Part shown: positions 37,936-48,956 of the stretch, piece by piece
Numbering within the stretch: the stretch's first letter is position 1
How the letters are laid out: every line of letters begins with the position of its first letter
Assembly: GCA_037039685.1 (NCBI GenBank)
Contig: JAWNGF010000011.1
Coordinates: 868,001 to 932,000 of the forward strand
DNA length: 64,000 nt
From: Ceratobasidium sp. AG-K
Taxonomy: Eukaryota; Basidiomycota; Agaricomycetes; Cantharellales; Ceratobasidiaceae
Direction: 5' to 3'
Made by a program: the position numbers and the translations under genes
The notes under the pieces: generated by a model
What the model saw: the letters and a program-made list of their open reading frames with translations, nothing else
What the model was told of the DNA's origin: nothing
The model's database searches: none

Positions 37936-38767
37936 GGTGGGCGGTCACCGCGTCTAGATGTTGTCATCAGAAGGGCGTCGCGTCGGAGAAAAAATCACGG
38001 ACCTTGGACTGAAAAGTACTCTTTAGCTCTGATACTCGCTCTAGATGCTCTACGCAACAAAAAGATAAAGAAAGGGTCCAAGGATTGGCGTGTAGTGAGT
38101 AGAGAGTGAGAAGAGCGCGAGAGAGGGAAGAGGAAGAGATGAAGTAAAGCAGGACCGTCAGACGAGCTCTTTGAACTCGCCCGCAATCCACGCCATGACC
38201 AATTTGGACTTCCTGCACCGCCATCTGCATCCGCATCAAAGTTCAGTATCATTTCGTTTTCTTGGAGTCTGGGGCTCCGTCGCCAAGTCGGGACATTTTT
38301 ATAACCATTTGTAACTTGGTATAAACTAAAATGTGATCTTATGTGATTATTTCGTCTCGCACGACTGTCCCCCTCCTCTGGCCTTTACTTTTCAGCCCAG
38401 TATCGAAGCAAACAGCCAGCAAACTTGCCGCGTGGATTTCAAAGGCGAATCAAGACGGACGCCTGTCACTTGGCTGAGATGTCCGCCGTCTGATCAAAAC
38501 GCGATCACGTGAACGCGTTCAACTCACTTGGCCTTGCCTCAAGGAGGCATACCAGGCGCATATCTGTGGACCGCTCGGCGTAAAATCTGCGCGAGATGGC
38601 TGGGTATCACGGTAAAATTATCCTAGGGCGCCAAGTTACGCATCTGGCTACTGGGTCTAGATTGGCACGTGCATGGAGCCCAGATCGGACCCGAACTTCA
38701 ATCGTCCTGCCCACGCCCATACCGCGACAAGAGACTAACTAGTTTTGCACATCTGTCTGGTTTGACA
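37936..38767. promoter_or_regulatory. Divergent intergenic region, GH5 glucanase / aminotransferase
   Basis: 832 bases hold both promoters. A purine-rich tract (GAGA-type) is present around 38095-38145, which reads as CT-rich on the glucanase coding strand, consistent with a fungal leader. No gene is seen. Confidence 0.5.
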
Positions 38768-40343
38768 ATGTCTCAGTCCACCGCATATAAGATCTCAAAC
38801 TCTGTCAAGCTTACGAGCCTGCCTCCGTAAGTGCCTCCGTATTACCGTACCCCAATCTGATCAGCCTCGCATCAGAATCCCTATTGCTTCCAAATGGGCG
38901 TCTGAATACAAGGATCCTGGGTCCAAACCTATCATCAACCTCTCTCAAGGTGTCCCTGGGGAACAGCCACACCCGGTTCTAATTGAACGCCTGAGCAAGG
39001 TTGTGCTCGGTCCGGGGCAGCAAGAGGGAGACACGACCGTTTCCGGTGGGACTGATAGTGCCGCGTATGGAAACATTGCTGGAGACCTGCCTTTGCGGGA
39101 AGCGCTGGCCGAGGAAACGAAGCATGTCTATGGGGGTGGAGATGGGCTTGCGGTGGATGTTACGTCCGAAGATGTCGCGCTGACGGCGGGATGTAATGCC
39201 GCGTTCATGGCTGCTGTTATGGTGCTCGCTGAGCGAGGTGATGAAGTTATTATTCCAGTGCCATGGTGGGTATCAAAGAGTGGTTGCTTATTACCGTCGC
39301 TCATCTACATGTGTATAGGTACTTTAACAATGAGTATGTTTGACTAGGCCTTGCAGTCGCATTTATTCACCAGGATTGCCAGGATGACTCTGAGGGTGTT
39401 GGGAATCGAGCCAGTCCCCCTACCAGTGTCTATCGAAGCGGGATTCCTTCCCACCCTCGACCACGCAGAGTCGCTGGTCACGTCCCGGACAAAAGCCATC
39501 GTCCTCGTCACTCCAAACAATCCAGTGAGTATACCCTGCATCCTCAGAATGAACTCTAACTTGCTACCAGAGTGGCGTCACCTACCCTTCCTCGCTCATT
39601 CGATCGTTTTTTGAACTTGCAGCCAAACACAAGATCGCACTCATTCTCGACGAAACCTACCGCGACTTTGTAACCCCAGGCCCACCACACGACTTGTTCA
39701 CACCCCAACCGAACTGGAACTGGCGTTCCAACCTCATCCACCTATTTTCGTTTTCCAAAAGCTACCGCGTTCCAGGACATAGACTCGGCGCGCTCGTAGC
39801 GGACAAGCCGGTCATCGACGAGGTCGTCAAAATCCTCGACTGTATGCACGTCAGTCTCCCGACTCGCCACTCAAGCCCTGCCCTGACTAGTTGGTTCCTT
39901 AGATTTGCCCAGCGCGCCCCCTTCAACTCGCCCTCCCTCCTCTCCTGCCAAGTCTCCGTTCGGACCTCGCCCAGCAGTCAGCCAAGCTATCCAAACGACA
40001 CAACATCTTTCGAACAACGCTGGAAGACTCGGGTTGGGAAATTGGCGCGTCGGGCGCGTACTTTGCGATCGTCAGACATCCGTTCAAAAATGTATCGGGA
40101 GTTGAAGTATGTCGGCGATTGGCGTCGGAGCTAGGGGTTGTAGTGAGTACATTTTCTGACCTCGATCATATAGGTCTGATGATGGGCAAACAGTTGCTCC
40201 CACTTGCGTACTTTGCACCCGCGGGTGACTCGGCCTGGGATAGCTGGATACGGGTGTCGGTCGCCAATGTTGGAGAGGCAGCAGTGCGCGAGGCGGCTCT
40301 CAGGATGCGTGACTCGAGCAAGACCCTCGGATGGGAAGTATAA
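38768..40343 (+). CDS. Class I/II pyridoxal-phosphate aminotransferase
   Basis: This is a fold-type I PLP aminotransferase that should move amino groups between amino acids and 2-oxo acids. The ATG at 38768 gives MSQSTAYKISNSVKLTSLPP. Then come IINLSQGVPGEQPHPVLIER, AAYGNIAGDLPLREALAEE and DVALTAGCNAAFMAAVMVLA. PNNPSGVTY and LILDETYRDF mark the cofactor pocket. LFSFSKSYRVPGHRLGALVA carries the Schiff-base Lys in SFSKSYR. RVSVANVG near the end contains the Arg that binds the substrate carboxylate in this family. Introns lie near 38828, 39266, 39524, 39849 and 40142. The frame is intact. Length near 430 residues fits. The amino acid substrate is not decided; similar fungal proteins are annotated as aromatic, kynurenine or aspartate aminotransferases. 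Confidence 0.9.
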
Positions 40344-40683
40344 CCGACAATGGTCGGCCCGGGATGTGACTCGCTGCGCCTAGCACCGCCCCTCGAGTCG
40401 CCGTGTTTGTACGAAACTCGATGAATAACACAGCTGGGGTTATCTGAAACCGACTGCCTATGCCATACACTGGTTCCGGCATCACCCTTCGGCACTGCAA
40501 ATGGCAGTCTTCTTTTCTCATAAAGTTGATTCATCGTCATTGGTCCAATGTGTCTACTTTACGAGAGACTAGGGGCTGACATAATCATTGACACTGGAGA
40601 TTAGATTGACGCTGGTCAAAATATAAACAGCGGGTCCTGGAGCGCCTTCGTCATTATTCCCCCCTCCATCTCGCCCCACAGAA
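40344..40683. other. Spacer between aminotransferase and penta-EF-hand gene
   Basis: 340 bases with the aminotransferase 3' flank and the penta-EF-hand promoter. Nothing else is seen. Confidence 0.5.
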
Positions 40684-41667
40684 ATGAACAACCGATACTC
40701 GTACCAGGCTAGCGCGCCATACGGGCAGCAACAGCAACAGCAGCAGTACTATAATGGCCCTTCTGGACGGCAGGCGAGCACGAGACCTGGTCCTGGTCCC
40801 GCTGGATTTGTCGGCGGGGGACCAAACCCAAGGCCGCCTGCAGGCGCAGACCCTCAGTAAGTCCATGTTATCTCTTATTCGCCATTGGCTCATCGTAAAC
40901 GTAGGCTCTGGAACTGGTTCGTGACTGTCGATGAAGACAGATCTGGTCAGATTACAGCCACCGAATTGCAGAGGGCGCTCGTCAATGGAAACTGGAGTCC
41001 ATTCGATCTAGACACCACCAAGATGCTCATGGGAATTTTCGTGAGTCCTTTACGTCGCGCGATTCCCTATGCCCTGTGACTGACCGCATTTGGCCGTAAC
41101 AGGACGTAGACCACAGTGGTTCGATCAACTTCAACGAGTTTGCAGGATTGTGGAAATACATCGCCGACTGGCAAAAGTAAGTACAGCTGCCGGCATGTGA
41201 TGTAAACGAGGTTCTCATGCTGCGTGTCCAGCGTATTCCGTCATTTTGATTCCGACGGCTCTGGCTCGATAGAGGGACAAGAACTCGCCAATGCCCTGCG
41301 CCAGTTCGGATATAACCTCTCCCCTCAGCTAATTAATCTCATTGCCACGAAATATTGTGAGTCACTTAGACCCCAACCTTGTCGGTGATGTGATCTCATC
41401 ATGTCCTTGTACAGCCGCCCTTCCGGTATCAAGTGTCCCCGGCGCACCACCCCCAGGAATCTCATTTGACCGTTTTGTCCGAGCGTGTGTCGCGATCAAG
41501 ACTCTCACAGAGGCATTCCAGCGTTTGGACACGGATAGGGACGGATGGATCCAAATCAATTATGACACTTTCCTATCGGTACGTTCCTGCGCGCTTGCAT
41601 CGCTGTCATCTGCGAGACCTGACGGTGCCTTTATGGAAAATTTCAGACCATGTTGAGCGCGCCTTGA
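40684..41667 (+). CDS. PEF1: Penta-EF-hand calcium-binding protein, ALG-2/peflin-like
   Basis: This is a calcium sensor of the penta-EF-hand family (human ALG-2 and peflin, yeast Pef1), which acts in membrane trafficking and polarity. The ATG at 40684 opens a Gln/Gly/Pro-rich N-terminus, MNNRYSYQASAPYG then a run of glutamines. EF-hands follow: VDEDRSGQITATELQRAL, DVDHSGSINFNEFAGLWKY, DSDGSGSIEGQELANAL and DTDRDGWIQINYDTFLS. The last half-hand ends TMLSAP, typical of dimerising PEF proteins. Loops 1-3 have good calcium-ligand spacing. The first intron (GTAAGT) joins DPQ to LWNWF. Five introns are placed with GT-AG borders and an intact frame. It converges on the HAD hydrolase, with 180 bases between stops. 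Confidence 0.92.
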
Positions 41668-41847
41668 GAGGAAGACAATTGCTTGGTAACTGAAATTGTT
41701 TTATCTATTTGAAGATTTTCACTTCTCCACTTTATTCCTCGGTGTAGTCTAGTGTAGCTGTTGTATTTGAATGCTTTGTTGTTCGTTCTGCTTGCTTTGT
41801 GGGCTCAGCTAGGAACCGAACAATGGCTAAACGACCTAGACCTTGAA

Positions 41848-42994
41848 TCAAAGCTTGGGCCTCGCGGTGGGCTCGTCGCCGTCCAGTAGCTGGGTCCCCA
41901 ACAGGTCTTGAAGCTCTGCAACGGCCTTGCGAGAACCCCCAATAGGAACATCTATGCACCACCAGTCTGCATGAAGTAACTAGGCAAATAGGCCACACTC
42001 ACGAATGGTCTTCATCCCTAGCTTTCGGGCAGTGCTCAGGTTCCTGGAGGGCGGCTAAGTCAAAGACCAAAGCGCCAGGTGGACCACTCACAGCCCAAGA
42101 TCGTCCAGGAACACAACTTCAGTCGGGTTGACGCCGTTTGCCTTGCATGCGTATTCGTAAATTGCAGGTTCAGGTTTCCTGGCCGATCGGCGCAACATTG
42201 TTCAGACTCCGAACTGCCGAGTTGACTCGAGCGACTCACCTCGATCCAACAACACTGCTATCCACAAAGTCATCAAACAGCTCTCGTATTCTCGGTCCAC
42301 CTGGTCCGCCAGTCCTTTCGCCCCACCCTAGAAACTCGAGTTCAGCTTGGGGCGAAAAGTCAGGTGATGGGTGTGTGTCCCGAATGCGCTCGTATTGGGC
42401 CGAGTAGTTGTTGGTCAATGCTACGATTCTGAATCGTTTAGATGCGCGAAGCTTGTGGATCGCGCCAAGGATGTACGGGTCGAATTCTGCAGAGCGCATC
42501 ATTCTTCCAAACAGCTAGGGAATGCAGCGTAAGGCGCCTATGCTAGGATTCGTGCAGGGAAACTTACTTCCCTACCGTCGACGGGTACAGAATCGAGAAG
42601 GCTTGGAGCTTCTTTGTGGATGTCAGCGCTTTGACTAGCTGCTAGTCCATGCCGCTTCTTACCTACATTTTTAGACTTGCACCACTCCCGATAGTATTGG
42701 TTACCCAACTTAGTATCGCTGAGCTCTTCGCCAAACAAGGCATAGAACGGATGCAGCTCAAGCTCGCCTCGTTCGAAGCGCTGCCATGCGCCCCCTTGTC
42801 CTGGTTATTGCTTTAGTCAGATACGGTATTGCACTGGCCTGTGAGCGCTACTGACCACGCCGAGTGAGATGAACGTTGATCCAATCCTTTGGAAGCCCCT
42901 TCTCGCGTTCGTAGGTGTGAATAGCTATGAGGGGAGACTTGATGACTACCCCACCAACGTCAAAGAAGACGGCCTTGATAGTGTTGTTCGACAT
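41848..42994 (-). CDS. HAD-superfamily hydrolase, epoxide-hydrolase N-domain-like
   Basis: This is a haloacid-dehalogenase-fold hydrolase related to the N-terminal phosphatase domain of soluble epoxide hydrolase and ACAD10/11. The ATG at 42994 gives MSNNTIKAVFFDVGGVV. The nucleophile Asp lies in FFDVGG; the usual second Asp of D-x-D is Gly, as is normal for this branch. Further parts are AWQRFERGELELHPFYALFG, MMRSAEFDPYILGAIHKLRA, RIVALTNNY as motif II, and RELFDDFVDSSVVGSRKPEP with the motif III Lys. VVFLDDLGLNLSTARKLGMK is motif IV, and the end is HVP/DVPIGGSRKAVAELQD. A loop at 42600-42670 may include a short intron. The substrate is unknown. Confidence 0.86.
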
Positions 42995-43259
42995 TGCGTT
43001 TCGAGTTCAATAGACGTTGTAACTAAGTTTTCATGCGCTATATATAGAGTATTATCTCGAGAGTTCAAACAGACGATTGTGAGCACGAAGGTAGACTATG
43101 AGGTAGATGGGTTTATGAGGGAGAGTGGTTTCGGTATGGAGCGAAGTATCGTTGCCGGAAGCCGGAAACCTGGAGTAATCGATTTGAAATATGACATTCC
43201 CTCAATCGAGCAACTTTATCCATCATTCAATTTCGTAAGGGTAAGCATTGTGAAAGGCA

Positions 43260-44163
43260 TCATTCTGTCTCGTAGAACGGTCCCAAGACCTTTTCGGCCT
43301 CGTTCCAAAGATTTCCCCAACGACCTCCTTGCCACTCGCTAATCTCTTGCCAGAGCTTTACATCTCCACCTCCGGCCCGTTTGATCCAGCAGAGTGCTGC
43401 TACGAGCACGAGGTCGGCGTAAGAAAGCTGGCTTCCCATAACAAACGGGCCTGCCTCGCCTGGCCCCTTGTTGAGGTCCATAAGATTCCCAAGTTCCTCC
43501 CATTTCTGGCGAACCTCGCCCCACTTTTGTCGACCATCTTCTGCTAGCTCTTCAAACGTCTTGCCAAACTTTGCTTGCCTCGTTCTTCGATAATACTCCT
43601 CGCCTCGTTCATCCAAGAAGCCTGAGCGTGCAACCAGCGGTAGCATCGTTGGAGCCATAGGGAGTATGACAGTCGAGAAATTTTCGGTGAACAGACGATG
43701 GAGGGCCTGTGTGCCTGGAGGAAAGAGGCGTGGATATGCTGGCCCAGGGTACTTTTCGTCAAGATATAGCGCGATTTTGAACGAATCAGCTATGTAGGTT
43801 GGCCTTCCGTTGGGGTCGCTAGACGGGTCAGCGATCACTGTCCGAACCGGGTATTTTAGTACAAATAGTCATTTAGGAGATATGGATATGTGAACGAACT
43901 TGGAAGCGTATATTGAGGCACCTGGTTGGAAGTTGGGGGCACGCCAAACTTCTTCAAAGTTGATTCAATATCTGGATATGATACATACTCGACACGGTAC
44001 GGCAGACGCTTGTGAATCAATGCCAGCCTAAATATCGGATGTAAAGGTTGGTGCTGCATTCGATTGTATGCACCTACCTCGTCCTCCATGTGTTTGGCGA
44101 CCATGGCCCTTTCTTGGACGCAATGTCAAAGAAGATGATCGGATTTTGCTTTGTTGCAACCAT
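43260..44163 (-). CDS. Glutathione S-transferase, etherase-like fungal class (array member 1)
   Basis: This is a glutathione S-transferase with an N-terminal thioredoxin fold and a C-terminal helical domain. The ATG at 44163 gives MVATKQNPIIFFDIASKKGP, then WSPNTWRTRLALIHKRLPYR. The Ser of WSPN is the candidate glutathione-activating residue. VIADPSSDPNGRPTYIADSF and KIALYLDEKYPGPAYPRLF complete the first domain; the D-S pair of IADSF contacts glutathione in relatives. The second domain includes GPFVMGSQLSYADLVLVAAL and WQEISEWQGGRWGNLWNEAE. The W-S-P-N...R.R.AL motif resembles basidiomycete FuA GSTs and bacterial LigE etherases, which is a similarity call only. It is the most divergent of five tandem copies and has three introns. 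Confidence 0.9.
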
Positions 44164-44443
44164 TTAAGTAGATTAGTTTGGGTGCAGGAAGTTTATGTGA
44201 AGGTGAACTGCAGGAAGGCTTGAGAACAGCTAAATACCACCATTACTCCAATGCATAAGGTATGACTCGGCTGATCATGAATAATCCACTCGGGGATACA
44301 CTGAAACCGCCCCTTTTGGTGGCCGCATTTCGCACGGCCATTGCTTCCTCTTGGTAATCCCAATTATCGAGGCCCAACAATCGCCGAGCTGATGCGCGGG
44401 TAACATTCAGTGACTCTATAGATTATTGTTGGGGGTACATGCT

Positions 44444-45331
44444 TCAGTCTACCTGGGAAGGATTGTTTTCAATCTCTTGTAAATTCTGCCAAAGCTTTCC
44501 CCAACATCCATTGTCCCATTCCAGAATCTCTTTCAGTCGAGGTGAATCGCTTCCTTCTAGGTGCTTGATCCAATGTAATAGACCGCCAAAGGCAAAGTCC
44601 AAGAACGATACATGGCGGCCCATGTAAAATGGCCCTGCCTCACCAGTTTCGTCGTTTAGAGTCAGAGATTTTGCTTGTGTCCGATAAGCCGAGCGTACAT
44701 CCTCCCATTTTTGAGCCGCGACTTCATCGGGGAGTGGATTCGTCCGGGCTCCGCTGGCCCGGCGGACGTGCTCGGCAGACCGTGGGTCGAGAATGCGAAA
44801 TATGCTCGGATAAATCAGTGGTACTATACTCGCCCCAACAGTGGGAAAATATTGGGTGAGAATCAAGTGTTGGATACTGCGTGTACCGGGCAAAAATATG
44901 ACAGGATATTGAGGAGCAGGATACTTGTCGTCCAAGTAGAGAGCAATCTTGAACGAGTCGGTAACGTACGTTGGCTGCCCATCACGCTCTCCTGACGGAT
45001 CAGCAATTGCTAGGAGGCTATGTCGGCTCTAGAGATTATTATGACTAGGGTAATAACTTACTCGGCAGGGTGTAGCGAGGCGGTTTGTCGGATACCGGCG
45101 ATACTCCCAACTCTTTCATCCTGGATTCGATGTCGGGCAACATGATACCTTCCACACGATACGGTATTCCTTTATAGTTTAAACACATTCTGTATTGCTA
45201 CGTGTCAGATACAGATTCACTTTTGAGTGAATTTGCACGTACCGTGTCTTGTATAGATTGAGAGACCATGAAATGCCATCCGCATTAACTAGATCGTAAA
45301 ATATAACAGGATTGTCCTGGGTGGCACTCAT
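44444..45331 (-). CDS. Glutathione S-transferase, etherase-like fungal class (array member 2)
   Basis: This is the second of five tandem GST genes. The ATG at 45331 gives MSATQDNPVIFYDLVNADGI, then SWSLNLYKTRMCLNYKGIPY. The residue after SWS is Leu, where copies 1, 4 and 5 have Pro. The domain continues RVEGIMLPDIESRMKELGV, SPVSDKPPRYTLP, DGQPTYVTDSFKIALYLDD and KYPAPQYPVIFLPGTRSIQ. The C-terminal domain has AGPFYMGRHVSFLDFAFGGL and LKEILEWDNGCWGKLWQNLQ, ending NNPSQVD. Intron positions match the other copies: after the first 30 residues, and on either side of the YTLP exon. The frame is intact. A likely TATA box lies near 45405. Confidence 0.9.
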
Positions 45332-45873
45332 TTCGGTGAGGGATACGAAGTTCGCTCTGGGGAAAGGAATATTGAAACAAGCTGCGGTGGCTTGGCGAGG
45401 CCATTTATATACGCGCTCGGCCCCCAGTCGACCAGAAGATGGAGACGTCATGCCGCGCGCGCTGCGCAGAATGCCCGAACGCATCACGGACATATCGATT
45501 CTATTTCAAGTTGTTGCAGCACAAATACAACTTATTTTTGATCGACATGCTGGTGGATCAGATAAATTAAAGTCGTAAGAAAGCTCTGGTTCTGGGCCCG
45601 ACTCTCCAGCACCCAGGTTCGTGAGATTACCGGGTTGTATGCGCACCGATATTTGCATATACATCTGATGTTCCTCGCCACGGCTGTCCCCACCTTACTC
45701 AAGTTCTTGTGGTAAATATTTGGGCAACTAAAGCAACAATCAGATCGAAGGAACGAGCTTTAGGGTCTAGAGGGGCGAGATATCGATATTACCGCGACAA
45801 GGGTACCGTAAAAATACTCTTACGCCCGCTTGACTTGTCTGTCAGACCACATAGGATCGTATACTTGCGTATA
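45332..45873. other. Spacer between GST array members 2 and 3
   Basis: 542 bases with the member 2 promoter and the member 3 3' flank. A TATATA stretch lies at about 45405-45412. The CTCGGG/CCCGAG inverted repeat seen upstream of members 4 and 5 is absent. Confidence 0.5.
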
Positions 45874-46772
45874 TTAAGCTACCTGGGATGACTTGTTCTC
45901 TATTTCTTGCAGCTGCTTCCAATACGCTCCCCACCTTCCGTCATCCCATGTTAATAACTCTTTGAACCGAGGTGAATCAGCTCCCTCCACTACCTGGGTG
46001 CAATGGAACAAACCGCCCAGGGCAAAGTCTATGAAAGACACTTGACTCCCCATAACGAATGGCCCCTCTTCCGTGGTCCCGTCGTTGAGAACCATGGATT
46101 TTGCCAGAGTTGTCAAGTTCGCACGCGTTTCTTTCCATCTCTGAACCTTTATCTCATCCGATGGTACGTCAAGACTATTCCCCCTCGTGCGTTGGGCATA
46201 TTCGATGGACCGTGGGTCGAGAATGCGGAAAACGTTTGGGTATACTACCGATCCTAGACTAGTGCTGATAGTCGGAAAATACTGAGTTACCAGCAGGTTT
46301 TGGATGCCACGCGTTCCAGGTCCGAATATCGCTGGGTATTGAGGTGCAGGGTACTTTTTATCCAAGTACAGCGCGATTTCGAACGACTCAACGACGTACG
46401 TGGGCTTACCGTTAGGGTCGCCCGATGGGTCCGCAATTGCTGAGCCGGGTCAGTTATAGGGTTGATCTGCTAGATACAACAGCTGCTCACCTGGTAAAGT
46501 GTAATAGGGGAACGTACTGGATACAGGGGGGACTCCCAGCTCCTTCATTCGGGACTCAATGTCAGGGGCCATTATACCTTCGATACGAAAAGGTAATCCT
46601 TTGTAGATCAAAGACATCCTAGTCACCGAGCGAGTCTACGTTTAGGGTTTGGCCGGGCCAGCAGCTACAGGTCTAGGGCTCACCTAGTCTTGTAAAGATT
46701 AGCAGACCATGATAGACCCTCGGCATTGACAAAATCGTAAAATATAATTGGGTTGTTTTTGGTTGCGGCCAT
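45874..46772 (-). CDS. Glutathione S-transferase, etherase-like fungal class (array member 3)
   Basis: This is the third tandem GST. The ATG at 46772 gives MAATKNNPIIFYDFVNAEGL, then SWSANLYKTRMSLIYKGLPF. The residue after SWS is Ala. Then RIEGIMAPDIESRMKELGV, PPVSSTFPYYTLP and NGKPTYVVESFEIALYLDKK. In place of the D-S pair of the other copies it has E-S (VVESF), a conservative change at a glutathione-contact position. The C-terminal domain has EEGPFVMGSQVSFIDFALGG and ELLTWDDGRWGAYWKQLQE, ending NKSSQVA. Intron positions are shared with its neighbours and the frame is intact. It is closest to member 2. Confidence 0.9.
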
Positions 46773-47293
46773 TTTAGGCAGGCGATTCTGAATGGGAAAG
46801 TCTATTGGCGTATGATTTAGTGAGATGCTGCAATGGCCCGTTGTTGTTAGGTTTATGTACCCCCTCCAATACTCACCAATCAGATCAGCGGCACCTGATG
46901 CCGAGTATCAGATCCGTCTAACCTGTTCTAGTGCCCACGCATGACTAAAGTACTTCCAAAGCCAGGTGCATAGCTCAAATTTCGAGTCACTGGATCCCTT
47001 TCGAACCTAAATATCACACTTTCAATCATTCTCAGGACCTTGGCAGGGATCCAGAACACGGCGATTTTAAAGAGAAGTTACCAGTCAGAGGTCGAACCCA
47101 AACCGTGGCAACTAAACTTCTACGCAGCAGCATATACCCCCACATATCATCAAGGAGCATTTTACTTCACTAGAATACAAGCACGTCCCATTTTTTAGGT
47201 GCTCCTGTAATATTTGTATGGCATGCGATTACTATAGCATCAAATCGCGACGCTATTTCTGTAGTGACAAACCACCTGGTAACTACATGCAAA
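46773..47293. other. Spacer between GST array members 3 and 4
   Basis: 521 bases with the member 3 promoter and the member 4 3' flank. Nothing beyond that is recognised. A GGTCGAACCC string near 47090 resembles a tRNA B box but has no tRNA fold around it. Confidence 0.5.
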
Positions 47294-48181
47294 TCAAACC
47301 ACATGGGAAGAGTTCTGTTCGATCTCTTGAACGCGTCTGCGCAAGACATCCCATTTTCCATCTTGCCACTCCAACATTTCCTTTAAACGAGCGGAATCCT
47401 CTCCGTCTAGCTTTGAGATCCAGTGAAACATTCCCCCAAGAGCAAAGTCAATAAAGGACACCCTATGACCCATGACGAAAGGTCCCGCCTCATTGAGCTC
47501 CAATGATTTGCCCAACGCCACAAACCTCTCGCGCGAATCTTCCCAGTATTGAACGCCCAGCTCCTCCGGAAGTGGTTTGACCCGGTCCCCCCTAGTACGT
47601 CGCAGGTAATCCGCAGAGCGTGGGTCCACAAGACCAAGTACTTTATACATAAACAAAGGAACTATGCTAGTGGCAACGATTGGGTAGCAGTGTGTCATGA
47701 GCAAGTGCTGGACGCCTCGTGTGCCTGGTGCGAATATAGTTGAGTATCGGGGTGCGGGGTATTTATCATCGAGGTAAAGTGCAATCTTAAAGGAGTCGGA
47801 AACATAAGTGGGCTTGCCGTTAGGGTCGTGAGATGGGTCGGCAATAACTAGGAGTTATTTGAGCACACGTAATACTAGTTTAATGCTGAAATTAGGTCAT
47901 ACCCGGGAGGGTATAGTAAGGATATACGTTGGATGCAGGGGTGACTCCTAGCTCCCTCATTCGAGGCTCAATGTCGGGAAACGAGATGTATTCAATACTG
48001 TACGGAAGAGCCTTATGGTTCAGTGCCAATCTAGCATATTCAAAGACTCAAAATGTTAGTTTTGGCTCACTCAGACAGGTACCGGAACATACCGAGTTCT
48101 GTACACGTGAGGAGACCACGACGGACTATTGGTACCCGCTACATCGTAAAGAATAATGGGATTTTCCTGTGCAGCAGCCAT
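47294..48181 (-). CDS. Glutathione S-transferase, etherase-like fungal class (array member 4)
   Basis: This is the fourth tandem GST. The ATG at 48181 gives MAAAQENPIILYDVAGTNSP, then SWSPHVYRTRLALNHKALPY. SIEYISFPDIEPRMRELGV, VYPYYTLP, NGKPTYVSDSFKIALYLDDK and FAPGTRGVQHLLMTH follow. The C-terminal domain has RRTRGDRVKPLPEELG, EAGPFVMGHRVSFIDFALGG and LKEMLEWQDGKWDVLRRRVQ. It is the closest relative of member 5 but lacks four residues (DTTS in member 5) just before EAGPFVMG, a 12-base in-frame loss. Its upstream region shares a block with that of member 5. Intron positions are shared and the frame is intact. Confidence 0.9.
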
Positions 48182-48313
48182 GATAGATAAATATGTCGTA
48201 AAATGGGGTGGAAACAGGTGAGAGACACAGAAACATAGTGCTACTACGTCAACTCGGAGCTTTTATGCGTATCCAGTAGCTTCATCTCAAACCACCTAAC
48301 CTACAGCTTGGTA

Positions 48314-48466
48314 TTCCGGTCGGAGAGTCATTGGGGATTCGTCGCCGGGGATCTATACAAATTTGAGCGAAAAATAACACCATATTATGGCGCATTGGGG
48401 AAGTCAGCCCGATTTGTCCGATACCGGCTCGGGGTGTAATATTTTTAGTCGTGATGCCCGAGGAAG
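48314..48466. promoter_or_regulatory. Conserved upstream block of GST member 4 with inverted repeat
   Basis: This block resembles the one at 49979-50130 upstream of member 5. Shared cores are GGTCGGAGAGTC, TTGGGGAT, GCATTGGGG, ACCGGCTCGGG and GCCCGAGG. CTCGGG (48428-48433) and CCCGAG (48457-48462) form an inverted repeat with a 23-base spacer, 247 bases above the start codon. It could be a duplicated promoter element; the binding factor is unknown. Confidence 0.6.
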
Positions 48467-48956
48467 GCGACGGGAATTAAAGCTTGTGCTTTTCGAGCTA
48501 TGATAGACCACATTTAAACCAGATCCAACATAGAAATAATTATAGGCCGTGTCTGACAAAGTATAAGCATGCACTTCATGCACTGTGTCGGTCGATTTAG
48601 GAACGTCAGTCCTTAACGCCGCATAGAATCCCTCTAGGAGTCGCTCATTGTTATTGAGAGTCTTCCAACGACCTCAGCCGAATGGATCAGCGATGTATAC
48701 CTTTCTGAGAGTCACATTGACGGACTTACCATGCAGAGCATAAATGATCTCAACAACACAATGCTCACCAATAGTACAATCAAAGCCTATATGATGCTGC
48801 ACATAGGCATGTATATCGCAGGAAAAGGAATACTCACGGTAAAGAAATAGTTTTACATTTATTTCGGAGACAAGATACCATATATGACGATGTGATTCCC
48901 GGCACACTTGAATACAGCTTATTTCCCCATAGTATGACTATTCTATGACATATACA
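48467..48956. other. Distal spacer between GST members 4 and 5
   Basis: About 490 bases beyond the conserved block, down to the stop of member 5. No gene or repeat is recognised. Confidence 0.45.

Noticed and set aside
47083..47110. tRNA-like B box string
   Set aside because: No matching A box, acceptor stem or anticodon arm can be folded around it.
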